From an uncultured Methanomethylovorans sp. (lineage in GTDB: Archaea > Halobacteriota > Methanosarcinia > Methanosarcinales > Methanosarcinaceae): DNA of 15,349 bases. The translations under genes and the position numbers were made by a program. Numbering within the stretch: position 1 is the stretch's first letter; each line of letters begins with the position of its first letter. The stretch spans positions 1-15,349 of the forward strand of contig CALBTS010000887.1 in the NCBI GenBank assembly GCA_937968035.1, given 5' to 3'. The notes beneath the pieces are model-generated. The model worked only from the letters and a program-made list of their open reading frames with translations. It was not told where the DNA came from and did not search any database. Below, piece after piece: positions 6,049 to 13,111 of the stretch.

Positions 6049-6549
6049 ATGTCAAAGAATTTGAAGACCTATAGGATGCCCGGTTATGAGAAAACTCTCA
6101 AGGCACCCTTGTTCGTATATAGAAAACGTCTTGAGCTCATTGAAGAGTTGCTTGAGGAACTGCTATATTTTTCTATGGAAGGAAATATAATCCTTGTAGA
6201 GGGAAAAAGGGATCTGGCATCACTTAGGAAGCTTGGTATAAAAGGGAGGATAGAATTTGTTACTCACCACCCCTTAGCAGACATCTGTGAAAAAGTTGCA
6301 GCCACTGGGAAAGATATAGTGATATTGACCGATTGGGATCGAAGAGGCATCATTCTCGAAAAGAAGATATCTGAGCATCTGGAAAATTACGGTATCAACA
6401 TAGAGCACCGACTAAGAAAACGTGTTCTGTCCCTTGTACAGAAGGATATAAAGGACGCAGAAAGCCTATATACCCACATTTCAAAACTAAGGCAAATAGC
6501 TGATCCTGAATACTATTATAACAATACTGATGATAACGTTTTCATTTAG
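6049..6549 (+). CDS. Small stand-alone Toprim-domain protein
   Basis: A 166-residue cytoplasmic protein with a Toprim fold, the metal-binding domain shared by primases, topoisomerases, RNase M5 and RecR. The catalytic pattern is visible: Glu51 in ILVEGKRDLASLRKLG and the Asp pair D95/D97 in VILTDWDRRGIILEKKI. The N-terminal part (1-45) is basic then acidic and helical. It has no primase, helicase or zinc domain; it resembles the archaeal small-Toprim (UPF0292-like) proteins, with RNase M5-like or primase-like activity possible but not shown. A TATA-like CTTATAC lies near 6003-6009, and a weak GGAAG site precedes the ATG. The stop overlaps by four bases the end of the convergent DUF356 gene (6546-6549). 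Confidence 0.8.
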   Translation: MSKNLKTYRMPGYEKTLKAPLFVYRKRLELIEELLEELLYFSMEGNIILVEGKRDLASLRKLGIKGRIEFVTHHPLADICEKVAATGKDIVILTDWDRRGIILEKKISEHLENYGINIEHRLRKRVLSLVQKDIKDAESLYTHISKLRQIADPEYYYNNTDDNVFI

Positions 6550-6968
6550 CCATAAGCTGATTGCGTACTATCCTGAGACGCGAACTTACGTTCGAATTCA
6601 GGATATAGCTCGGCCTTATCTACTAATTCCTCATAGACTTTATGCCGTGGGCTCACTATTACTATGTGTGCCGGCGGATGGATCTTACGAAGTTTACTAA
6701 TAGCTGCTCCAGCATTATTATCAAGTTCCACCAGTGCTGCAGAGTTGCATTTGGATTTTAGAGGTACTCCGACCACACTCACAAGCACGTTATCTGCATA
6801 CTGAGGTTCGATGCGCTTAGGCTTTGATAGAAAACGTAGATGACCATAATGTTCAAGATCATGCAATGCTACATTAACCTTGTCGGCATTATCCGCCCTT
6901 ATGACAGCAAACGACTTAATGTCAATCCCTCTGGTCAAACTACAATCCCCCTTTTTAATTTCAAACAT
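6546..6968 (-). CDS. DUF356 archaeal protein
   Basis: A protein of up to 140 residues resembling DUF356, a methanogen/archaeal family of unknown function. The recognisable part begins SFAVIRADNADKVNVALHDL and includes RIEPQYADNVLVSVVGVPL, then a VELDNNAGAAISKLRKIHPPAHIVIVSP segment. No catalytic motif, signal peptide or membrane segment is seen. Start choice is uncertain: the ATG at 6968 lies only about 17 bases after a TATA element (6982-6989), while a TTG at 6938 has GGGGGAT 6 bases before it and fits that promoter better, giving 130 residues. A second TATA-like element at 7037-7049 would allow the ATG. It follows proC by about 96 bases, so has its own promoter. The family call is from memory of its conserved opening. 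Confidence 0.7.
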   Translation of the reverse strand: MFEIKKGDCSLTRGIDIKSFAVIRADNADKVNVALHDLEHYGHLRFLSKPKRIEPQYADNVLVSVVGVPLKSKCNSAALVELDNNAGAAISKLRKIHPPAHIVIVSPRHKVYEELVDKAELYPEFERKFASQDSTQSAYG

Positions 6969-6981
6969 ACTTTAAAGTTCT

Positions 6982-6989
6982 CTATATAA
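6982..6989 (-). promoter_or_regulatory. TATA element before DUF356 gene
   Basis: On the minus strand CTTATATAGA covers this position, with a second AT-rich candidate, CTATATATTTAAA, around 7037-7050. The nearer box predicts a transcript start near 6958, inside the ORF that begins at 6968, which favours the internal TTG start. The interval 6969-7064 is otherwise A+T-rich without visible genes. Confidence 0.4.
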
Positions 6990-7064
6990 GAATTTTGTTA
7001 TTTTAAATTTCAAATGCTCAACATTTACTAAATTCTATTTAAATATATAGTTTTCCATTAGATT

Positions 7065-7880
7065 TTATTCTCCAAGTTCTCTGGACCTTTTTGCAGAAGC
7101 AATGACCGCGTTCATAAACGCAGCACGTACGCCTCTTTCCTCAAGTTCCTTTATTCCCCGGATAGTGGTTCCTGCAGGAGAGGTTACCATGTCCTTGAGT
7201 TCACCTGGATGTGTATGGAATTCAAGTGCCATCTTTGCTGCACCAAGTACAGTCTGGGCTGCCAGCACAAGTGCACTGTCTCTGTCCAGGCCTTCATATA
7301 CCCCGCCGTCAGCCATGGCTTCAATAACAGGAAATATATATGCGGGTCCGCTTCCTGAAAGTCCTGTCACCGCATCCATGAGTTTCTCCTGGACTATTAT
7401 AGCGCTACCCACCGCACCGAACATTTCAAGTGCAAGTTCGGCATCTTCCATGGAAGCGGTTGGGCCGGGACAGATCGCAGAAGCAGCCTCTGAAACTGTT
7501 GCGGCGATGTTTGGCATTACACGGATGATCCTTGTTCCGGGGTTCAGTTCTTTTGCTATTTCCTGCAAAGGAACTCCTGCAGCTATTGATATCACAAGCT
7601 TTTCAGCCGTTAATTTGTCCTTTATCGATCTCAGCACACTCTTTAGTATCTGTGGTTTGACAGCAAGCAGTATTATATCGGAATTAACCACTGTAAGATC
7701 GTTGTCATTGGATACATTGATGCCAAGCTCTGTCCGCATCCTTTCCAGTCCGAGATCATAAACATCGCTGGCATAAACTTTAGATGGGTCTATAATGCCT
7801 GAATCACATATACCTTTTATAAGTGCAGATCCCATCTTGCCGGTTCCGATCACTCCCAGCTTCTTATCCTTAAGGTGCAT
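7065..7880 (-). CDS. proC: Pyrroline-5-carboxylate reductase
   Basis: A 271-residue enzyme that reduces 1-pyrroline-5-carboxylate to proline with NAD(P)H, the last step of proline synthesis, in the cytoplasm. The N-terminal Rossmann motif is LGVIGTGKMGSALIKG, followed by LLAVKPQILKSVL and RVMPNIAATVSEAASAICPG. The C-terminal dimer and active-site part shows SGSGPAYIFPVIEAMADGGV and SPAGTTIRGIKELEERGVR, all standard, and the length is normal. It begins 20 bases after the aMBF1 gene on the same strand, with GGGAG upstream of the ATG, so the two genes are probably one transcript. Confidence 0.96.
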   Translation of the reverse strand: MHLKDKKLGVIGTGKMGSALIKGICDSGIIDPSKVYASDVYDLGLERMRTELGINVSNDNDLTVVNSDIILLAVKPQILKSVLRSIKDKLTAEKLVISIAAGVPLQEIAKELNPGTRIIRVMPNIAATVSEAASAICPGPTASMEDAELALEMFGAVGSAIIVQEKLMDAVTGLSGSGPAYIFPVIEAMADGGVYEGLDRDSALVLAAQTVLGAAKMALEFHTHPGELKDMVTSPAGTTIRGIKELEERGVRAAFMNAVIASAKRSRELGE

Positions 7881-7900
7881 TGTTTTACAACTCCCTGTGT

Positions 7901-8383
7901 TTACTTACGCTTAATATTGACTATATCTCCAAGGGTAGTTCCTTTATGGAGCTTATCCCCTTTCCATTCGTCGTCACTGATCCTTTCAATTAGTTTGACC
8001 TCAAGGACACGCTCAAGCTTTTCTCTTACACTGTCCTCCGGAACCAGCTCCCGGCGTTCAAATTTCCGGATGAGTGTTGCCTTTTCTTTTATTTGGGCAG
8101 CAAGTTGTTCCGGTGTCCAGCCATGTTTTTCCCTTGCTTCCCTAATAACCTGATCATAATTGTCCACGATCTCTTCAGCCAGCTTTTCAAATCCGGTCCT
8201 CTGAGTTCTTCTGGGCCTGACAGATGTCGGCTGCACTGGAGAGACCTTCCTGGAAACAGGTGTGCGTTTGCTGGCAGGGGCACCGTACTGGGAGCATTTG
8301 GTGCATACAGTCAGTTCGCCACCATCGATAATGACCTTAAAAGGACTTCCACGAATATCTTCACCGCATATTTCGCATTGCAT
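7901..8383 (-). CDS. Archaeal multiprotein bridging factor 1 (aMBF1)
   Basis: A 160-residue transcription co-factor, homologue of eukaryotic MBF1, which bridges regulators with TBP; the archaeal form also has ribosome-related proposals. The N-terminal zinc ribbon has C3-x2-C6 and C27-x2-C30 (MQCEICGEDIRG, TVCTKCSQYG). A basic Pro/Thr/Arg linker (about 33-60) leads to a Cro/C1-type helix-turn-helix at about 70-125, with REAREKHGWTPEQLAAQIKE and RKFERRELVPEDSVREKLE. The start is set at the ATG at 8383, the usual MQCEICG beginning; the frame also contains a TTG two codons upstream. GTGAT close before the ATG may be the ribosome site. It is divergent from PAN and upstream of proC. Confidence 0.93.
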   Translation of the reverse strand: MQCEICGEDIRGSPFKVIIDGGELTVCTKCSQYGAPASKRTPVSRKVSPVQPTSVRPRRTQRTGFEKLAEEIVDNYDQVIREAREKHGWTPEQLAAQIKEKATLIRKFERRELVPEDSVREKLERVLEVKLIERISDDEWKGDKLHKGTTLGDIVNIKRK

Positions 8384-8428
8384 ACACAAATCACTCTTAA
8401 AAACCTACATAGCGTTTTTACGAAAGGG

Positions 8429-8437
8429 CTATATATC
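8429..8437. promoter_or_regulatory. Symmetrical TATA box between aMBF1 and PAN genes
   Basis: CTATATATC at 8429-8437 is the only strong TATA element in the 83 bases between the two ATGs. Reading right, it predicts a start near 8459 and supports the PAN ATG at 8467 over the ATG at 8440. Reading left, it would give an aMBF1 leader of about 22 bases, with a GTGAT site. Confidence 0.5.
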
Positions 8438-8466
8438 GTATGCGCTTAAATAATGTTCGGAGCTGT

Positions 8467-9759
8467 ATGAACGAGACCAGTGAAGCAGATACCAAGAGGT
8501 TCGCTCCCGCGGGAGCGGACAGGAAAAACTATGAATATACTGGTTCAGAGAGTGACGAAGATTTTTCCAAGTACCTGCTGGACCGCATGAAACAGTTAGA
8601 GTCCCGCAATACTCTTCTTAAAGAGCAATGCGACCAGATGGAATCTGAAAAAAGATACGTAGAAAGCCAGAAACTCAAATTTGAGCGTGAAGTTCGCAGG
8701 ATGCAGGCTGAAATAGACCGATTGAAGACTGCACCTCTTGTAGTTGCAACCGTGATTGACCTCATAGGGAGTGACAAAGTACTTGTGAAAAGTAGTACTG
8801 GTCCTCAATTCCTGGTGGGAGTGTCCCAGTTCATAGATGACGAAACCCTGGTACCTGGTGCTACCGTGGCTTTAAACCAGCAGACACTTGCCGTAGTGGA
8901 CGTTATACCTTTCACAGAGGAGCCTATGGTAAATGCTATGGAAGTGGTTGATCCACAGGATGTGGATTATGACCAGATCGGCGGTCTTGATGAGCAAGTA
9001 CAGGAAATAGTCGAATCTGTTGAACTGCCACTTACTAAACCGGAGGCTTTTGCGAGGATCGGCATATCACCGCCAAAGGGGGTGTTGCTATTTGGGGAGC
9101 CTGGTACAGGAAAGACCCTGCTTGCAAAGGCAGTTGCCAACAGGACAGAAGCTACTTTTATCAGGGTAGTGGGTTCTGAGCTAATCCAAAAATACATAGG
9201 TGATGGAGCAAAACTTGTCCGGGAGATCTTTGCCATGGCAAGGAAGAAGGCCCCATCTATCATATTTATAGATGAACTGGATGCCATTGCTTCAAGACGT
9301 CTTAATGATACAAACGGCGCTGATCGTGAGGTACAGCGCACACTTATGCAGCTTCTTGCCGAGATGGATGGGTTCGACAACCGCGGAGAAGTGCGCATAA
9401 TAGCTGCAACTAACCGTCTGGATGTGCTTGACCCGGCTATACTGCGTCCCGGCAGATTTGACAGAATAGTTAATGTGCCGATGCCTGATGGCAATGCAAG
9501 GGAACTGATCCTCAGGATCCATACCCGAAAAATGAAGATCGCAAAAGATATTGATTTCAAGAAGCTTGCCTCCCTTGCTGAAGGAGTGAGCGGTGCTGAC
9601 CTTAGTGCTGTTGCCATGGAAGCAGGCATGCTTGCTGTCAGAGAAGATAAAGAACAGGTGGAAATGGAACATTTCTTAAGATCAGTGAAGAAAGTAATGT
9701 CACCTGTAAAGTATTCGGTTCAGGTAACAACCGATCAACCACAGACAATGTTCGGCTGA
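8467..9759 (+). CDS. pan: Proteasome-activating nucleotidase PAN
   Basis: A 430-residue AAA+ ATPase that unfolds proteins and threads them into the 20S proteasome; it forms a hexameric ring in the cytoplasm. N-terminal coiled coil at about 33-87, an OB domain at about 88-150 ([20 protein letters not shown]), then the AAA module: Walker A GEPGTGKT (210-217), aromatic pore loop KYIGDG (242-247), Walker B IIFIDELD (ending 272), and the arginine-finger region RPGRFDR (327-333). The start is the ATG at 8467, since an earlier in-frame ATG (8440) would precede the predicted transcript start. Two variants: the usual Pro in the Walker A is Glu, and the C terminus ends MFG, a Phe version of the HbYX proteasome-docking motif. 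The companion 20S subunits are not in this window. Confidence 0.95.
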   Translation: MNETSEADTKRFAPAGADRKNYEYTGSESDEDFSKYLLDRMKQLESRNTLLKEQCDQMESEKRYVESQKLKFEREVRRMQAEIDRLKTAPLVVATVIDLIGSDKVLVKSSTGPQFLVGVSQFIDDETLVPGATVALNQQTLAVVDVIPFTEEPMVNAMEVVDPQDVDYDQIGGLDEQVQEIVESVELPLTKPEAFARIGISPPKGVLLFGEPGTGKTLLAKAVANRTEATFIRVVGSELIQKYIGDGAKLVREIFAMARKKAPSIIFIDELDAIASRRLNDTNGADREVQRTLMQLLAEMDGFDNRGEVRIIAATNRLDVLDPAILRPGRFDRIVNVPMPDGNARELILRIHTRKMKIAKDIDFKKLASLAEGVSGADLSAVAMEAGMLAVREDKEQVEMEHFLRSVKKVMSPVKYSVQVTTDQPQTMFG

Positions 9760-9788
9760 TGTCCCGTGGTTGACGATCGATTTTTTTT
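9735..9788 (+). terminator. Hairpin and T8 tract after pan
   Basis: A perfect 8-bp inverted repeat, TCAACCAC (9735-9742) with GTGGTTGA (9766-9773), spans the pan stop codon at 9757-9759. The palindrome CGATCG (9774-9779) follows, then eight T at 9781-9788. The T-tract is the expected archaeal termination signal; the long 23-base loop makes the hairpin role less certain. Confidence 0.5.
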
Positions 9789-9809
9789 ATTAGCGGAGAA
9801 TCTGTTCTT

Positions 9810-10400
9810 GTGTATAGATCATTCCATATAAAAAGCGAGATAAGGGTGCTTGCTATAGATGATTCTGCATTGATCGACGATCAAATATTGATAGTCGGAG
9901 CCTTTTTCAGGGGAGGAGATTGGCTTGATGGTGTTATGAGGACCCATGTCACAAGAGATGGTATGGATAGTACGGAAGCCATTGTAGGGATGGTCAAGTC
10001 CAGTAAACACTTTGGACAGATAAGGGTCATTATGCTCGATGGGGTGACGTATGGTGGTTTCAACCCGGTGGATATTAATTGCATCTGGGAACTTACAGAA
10101 ATTCCCGTAGTGGCGGTCATGAGGGCATATCCTGATCTCAGGAAAATAGAAGATGCCTTGTTGCACCTCCCAGAGCCAAAAAAAAGAATGGATATCATAC
10201 TTAGGGCTGGAAGTATCACAAAAGTACGCACAAAACCCGGATCTAACCCTCTCTACATCCAATGTGCAGGTATAGAAGCGCAACATGCAGCAAAGATAGT
10301 AAAGCTTACGGCCACCCGGAGCAACATCCCTGAACCTTTGAGGGTGGCCCACCTTATAGCCACGGGAATGGTACTCGGTGAGTCAAGGGGAAAAGCATAA
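9810..10400 (+). CDS. DUF99 (UPF0215) protein, endonuclease dU-like
   Basis: A 196-residue archaeal protein of the DUF99 family. Family blocks are seen at the N terminus (VLAIDDSALIDDQILIVGAF), RTHVTRDGMDSTEAIVGM, and IRVIMLDGVTYGGFNPVDI; the conserved Asp residues (DDS, DGV) suggest a metal site in a nuclease-like fold. Some family members have been described as deoxyuridine-acting endonucleases; I infer the possible DNA-repair role only from family membership. The start is GTG at 9810, with GGAG at 9795-9798 eleven bases before it; no in-frame ATG would keep the conserved opening. It follows pan by 50 bases after a T-tract, so may have separate expression. Confidence 0.85.
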   Translation: MYRSFHIKSEIRVLAIDDSALIDDQILIVGAFFRGGDWLDGVMRTHVTRDGMDSTEAIVGMVKSSKHFGQIRVIMLDGVTYGGFNPVDINCIWELTEIPVVAVMRAYPDLRKIEDALLHLPEPKKRMDIILRAGSITKVRTKPGSNPLYIQCAGIEAQHAAKIVKLTATRSNIPEPLRVAHLIATGMVLGESRGKA

Positions 10401-10421
10401 GACAAGCTTATGCATGCTTTT
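10391..10421. terminator. Shared bidirectional hairpin between DUF99 gene and glmM
   Basis: GCATAAG (10395-10401) and CTTATGC (10407-10413) form a perfect 7-bp stem with a 5-base loop. The outer AAAAGCAT (10391-10398) and ATGCTTTT (10414-10421) form an overlapping second repeat. Both stop codons, TAA of DUF99 (10398-10400) and TAA of glmM (10408-10410 on the minus strand), are inside it, and T/A tracts flank both ends. Confidence 0.5.
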
Positions 10422-11748
10422 CCACTAGTTGAACGCCATTATTCATCAGTTCCACAGCTCTTTCATTTGTCCTGGACTCTGCAAATATGCGTATGATCGG
10501 TTCGGTGCCTGAAGGCCTGATCAGCACCCATCCGTCCTCATACCAGATCTTCACACCATCCGTAGTATCAACTTTCATCTGCCCGGTGGTAACCTCTGCC
10601 TTCAGCTTTTCCATGATCGCCTTTGGATCGTGGCATTCGACCTTAGTTTTAGAGTTGAAATACGTAGGTACGCTCTTTGCCATTTCAGAAAGCTTCTTTC
10701 CTCCAGCCATGATCTCCAGCAGCTTGGCGCAGGACATAGCACCATCCCTGCAATACTGATGCTCCGGGAAGATAAGTCCTCCATTGCCTTCGCCGCCAAA
10801 CACAGCTCCTATTTCCATCATCTTACGTGCAACATTGATGGAACCTACGGCAGTCCATATCAGGTCCACACCTGCATCTTTCGTAACATCCAGCATTCTC
10901 TGGGACGAGCTCACGGGGGTCACAATTGTTCCTTTCTTTTGCTGCAATACGTATTTTGCCATCATTGCAAGCAAAACCTCTTCATCGATGAACTTTCCAT
11001 TCTCATCGAAGAACACGGCACGGTCTGCATCACCATCATGAGCCACTCCCATCTGTGCCTTTTCCTTGATCACAAGTGTCGCAAGGTCCGTGAGCACATC
11101 AGGAGTGGGTTCAGGATTACGTGATGGGAATGTACCATCTGCCTGAGCATTGATAGCGATCACCTCGCAACCCAACTGACGCAGCAGGAAAGGTAAAGTA
11201 AGGGAGCCGGCTCCACATCCTGTATCCGCTATGACCTTGAACTTCTTCTCTCTGACAACATCGGCATTTATAGCGGTGATGATGCCTTTTATGTAAAGAG
11301 CATTGGCGTTGAGATCGTGTCTGAGATCTCCGGTGTGTTGCCATGTGGCTGGCTGGAACTCCCTGGAGAAATATATCTTTTCGATCTTTGCTTCGTCTTC
11401 CCTGGACATCTCGGTGCCGTCACCGGCTATTAACTTAATACCATTGTATTCTCTGGGGTTATGGGACGCCGTTATAACTATTCCTGCATCGGCATGGTCC
11501 CTTACGTAGTACTGTACTGAAGGGGTAGGGCCAATACCTACGTCTATAACTGTGAGCCCGGAAGACAAAGCACCTGCAATTGCAGCAGATTTCAGCATTT
11601 CGCCGGATATACGGGTATCTCTTCCAATGGCAACGGTGCCTTTATTACCCATAAATGTACCCAGGCTTCTTACAATATCCATTACCATTTGAGGTGTCAT
11701 ATACTCATTAGCTATGCCTCTTACTCCATTCGTTCCAAAAAGTTTCAT
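10408..11748 (-). CDS. glmM: Phosphoglucosamine mutase (archaeal GlmM)
   Basis: A 446-residue alpha-D-phosphohexomutase that interconverts glucosamine 6- and 1-phosphate, on the route to UDP-GlcNAc for glycoconjugates. The four domains show their signatures: N-terminal LFGTNGVRG, phosphoserine loop ITASHNPREYNGIKL (Ser95 from this start), metal loop DGDADRAVFF (Asp238, 240 and 242), sugar loop GEGNGGLIFPEHQ, and the C-terminal phosphate loop RPSGTEPIIRIFAE. Archaeal members may also act on glucose or mannose phosphates, so substrate range is inferred. Two ATGs stand side by side at 11751 and 11748; GGTGAT lies 2 and 5 bases before them, so I chose the second. It is divergent from larE. Confidence 0.93.
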   Translation of the reverse strand: MKLFGTNGVRGIANEYMTPQMVMDIVRSLGTFMGNKGTVAIGRDTRISGEMLKSAAIAGALSSGLTVIDVGIGPTPSVQYYVRDHADAGIVITASHNPREYNGIKLIAGDGTEMSREDEAKIEKIYFSREFQPATWQHTGDLRHDLNANALYIKGIITAINADVVREKKFKVIADTGCGAGSLTLPFLLRQLGCEVIAINAQADGTFPSRNPEPTPDVLTDLATLVIKEKAQMGVAHDGDADRAVFFDENGKFIDEEVLLAMMAKYVLQQKKGTIVTPVSSSQRMLDVTKDAGVDLIWTAVGSINVARKMMEIGAVFGGEGNGGLIFPEHQYCRDGAMSCAKLLEIMAGGKKLSEMAKSVPTYFNSKTKVECHDPKAIMEKLKAEVTTGQMKVDTTDGVKIWYEDGWVLIRPSGTEPIIRIFAESRTNERAVELMNNGVQLVEKHA

Positions 11749-11763
11749 CATTTATCACCGGTC

Positions 11764-11810
11764 GCGATGGTTATTATGGCATCGCAGTATTTTATCTTTA
11801 GTGGTCTGCG
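11764..11810. promoter_or_regulatory. Overlapping inverted repeats in the glmM/larE divergent region
   Basis: GCGATG (11764-11769) pairs with CATCGC (11780-11785), and CGCAG (11783-11787) pairs with CTGCG (11806-11810). They lie in the 99-base gap between glmM and larE, near a weak TATA-like element for glmM (minus strand, about 11788-11795). A TATA-like AGATATAC at about 11817-11824 fits a leaderless larE transcript. Use as an operator is inferred. Confidence 0.3.
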
Positions 11811-11847
11811 AGGTGTAGATATACATCTTCCGAGATAGACATTAGAG

Positions 11848-12654
11848 ATGTTCCTTGACAAAATGCAACAGATAACGGAAGCTCTTGCTTCAAAGAAGAG
11901 CGCGGTGGTGGCATTCTCAGGCGGAGTGGACAGTTCCGTCCTTGCCGCCCTTGCCTGCGAAGCATTGGGGGATCACGCGCTGGCAGTCACTATCAATATG
12001 TACTCTCTGCCGGCAGGGGAGCTGCAAATGGCAAAAGGTGTTGCCAGAGAGATCGGGATAAGACACAAAGTAGTGGATTTTGACGAGTTCAATGTACCCG
12101 GTTTCGTAGAGAACTCTCCCGACAGGTGTTACCACTGCAAGCGAGCCATTCTTGAAACCCTTTTCAGGGTTGCTGAAGAGGCAGGATATGAAGTTGTGAT
12201 AGAGGGTACGAACATCACGGAAACGCGAGGTCATCGTCCTGGCATGCAGGCTGTTGCGGAAATGGCTGACCGTGTGATGTCTCCTTTCCTGCAGTTCTCG
12301 GTGACCAGAGAGGAGATCAGGCAAATGGCAGGACATATGGGGCTTTCTGTTGCCCGGAAGCCTTCTTCACCGTGTCTTGCATCACGTGTTCCCTACGGTA
12401 AGAAGATCACATCTGAGATCATTGCACGAGTGAGGTCTGCAGAGGAATACTTATCAAATATGGGTTTTACTCAATTCAGAATCCGGGACCATGGAGATGT
12501 TGCAAGGATAGAGGTAAAGCCTTCCGATCTTCCTGTTGTGCTGCAAAGGAAAGACGATATTGTGAATGAGCTTAAAAGACTCGGGTTTCATTACGTAGCC
12601 CTTGATCTCGAAGGTTTCAGGAGTGGAAGCCTGGATGAAACTATCAGCAGGTGA
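11848..12654 (+). CDS. larE: LarE-type ATP-dependent sulfur transferase
   Basis: A 268-residue ATP-pyrophosphatase (PP-loop) protein of the LarE family. LarE in bacteria adenylates a pyridinium carboxylate mononucleotide and adds sulfur while making the nickel-pincer cofactor of lactate racemase. The PP-loop is FSGGVDSS (SGGVDS at 24-29). Cys94 and Cys97 form a CxxC (DRCYHCK), and Cys176 in SSPCLASRVPYG sits at the position of the sacrificial Cys of Lactobacillus LarE. Having three cysteines resembles the LarE class proposed to hold an iron-sulfur cluster that delivers sulfur catalytically; this is inferred. No larB or larC lies in this window. First gene of an overlapping three-gene operon. 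The C-terminal part (180-250) is the usual dimerisation region. Confidence 0.9.
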   Translation: MFLDKMQQITEALASKKSAVVAFSGGVDSSVLAALACEALGDHALAVTINMYSLPAGELQMAKGVAREIGIRHKVVDFDEFNVPGFVENSPDRCYHCKRAILETLFRVAEEAGYEVVIEGTNITETRGHRPGMQAVAEMADRVMSPFLQFSVTREEIRQMAGHMGLSVARKPSSPCLASRVPYGKKITSEIIARVRSAEEYLSNMGFTQFRIRDHGDVARIEVKPSDLPVVLQRKDDIVNELKRLGFHYVALDLEGFRSGSLDETISR

Positions 12655-13111
12655 TGTTGGCGTCCGGCCTGCCACAGAGCAGGATATGCAGGATATCAAA
12701 TGCATTGCTTCCACATATTTTCTGGATACGGATGGACTGGAATACAACGATTTTATCGTGGCAACACTGGAAAACAGGATAATTGGCATTGCCTGCTTCA
12801 AGGATACGGAATGTCCTGAACTGCATACCATTGCCGTGCATCCTAATTACAAAGGGAAAGGTATAGGTGCGTTGCTTATCAGGGAAATTGGCTCTACCCT
12901 GTGCAAAGGTCAGGAGCGTATATATGTACGGACCACCGCCCCGGGCTTTTTTGAAAAGGTGGGATTCGTAGCTCTGGAAAACAATATGAAAAAGGAATTG
13001 TGGACCGATTGTGCAGGTTGCGACAGGTTTAACAACTGCAAACAAGCTGTTATGCGCCTGGAACTGCGGAGAGAAGAATATGCTGACAATGGGAATAATC
13101 AACACCTATGA
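12635..13111 (+). CDS. GNAT-family N-acetyltransferase with C-terminal Cys cluster
   Basis: A 158-residue acetyl-CoA-dependent acetyltransferase of the GNAT fold, cytoplasmic. The acetyl-CoA pyrophosphate loop is in ELHTIAVHPNYKGKGIGALL (about 73-92), and the late FFEKVGFVAL block is typical of motif B. Substrate unknown; it resembles the short amino-acid-type (ArgA-like) members. Near the C terminus lies C126-x2-C129-x5-C135 (WTDCAGCDRFNNCKQ), a possible metal-binding element outside the minimal fold. I place the start at 12635, overlapping the end of larE by 20 bases, with AGGAGTGG about 10 bases upstream; the frame is open upstream to 12602 but that would extend further into larE. The 3' end overlaps the DUF531 gene by 32 bases. 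Confidence 0.82.
   Translation: MKLSAGDVGVRPATEQDMQDIKCIASTYFLDTDGLEYNDFIVATLENRIIGIACFKDTECPELHTIAVHPNYKGKGIGALLIREIGSTLCKGQERIYVRTTAPGFFEKVGFVALENNMKKELWTDCAGCDRFNNCKQAVMRLELRREEYADNGNNQHL

Noticed and set aside
7102..7761. 219-codon plus-strand ORF opposite proC
   Set aside because: It is the complement of clear ProC coding sequence; composition is Ser/Ala-rich shadow-like and there is no ribosome site.
8440..8466. Upstream ATG at 8440 as PAN start
   Set aside because: It lies before the transcript start predicted by the TATA box at 8429-8437; the next ATG at 8467 gives the family-like N terminus.
8967..9629. 220-codon minus-strand ORF inside pan
   Set aside because: Shadow of the highly conserved AAA module; Ser/Arg-rich and without motif.
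13011..13079. Extended N terminus of DUF531 from 13011
   Set aside because: This part is out-of-frame GNAT coding sequence, and the conserved DUF531 opening begins at 13080-13089 after a GGAG site.
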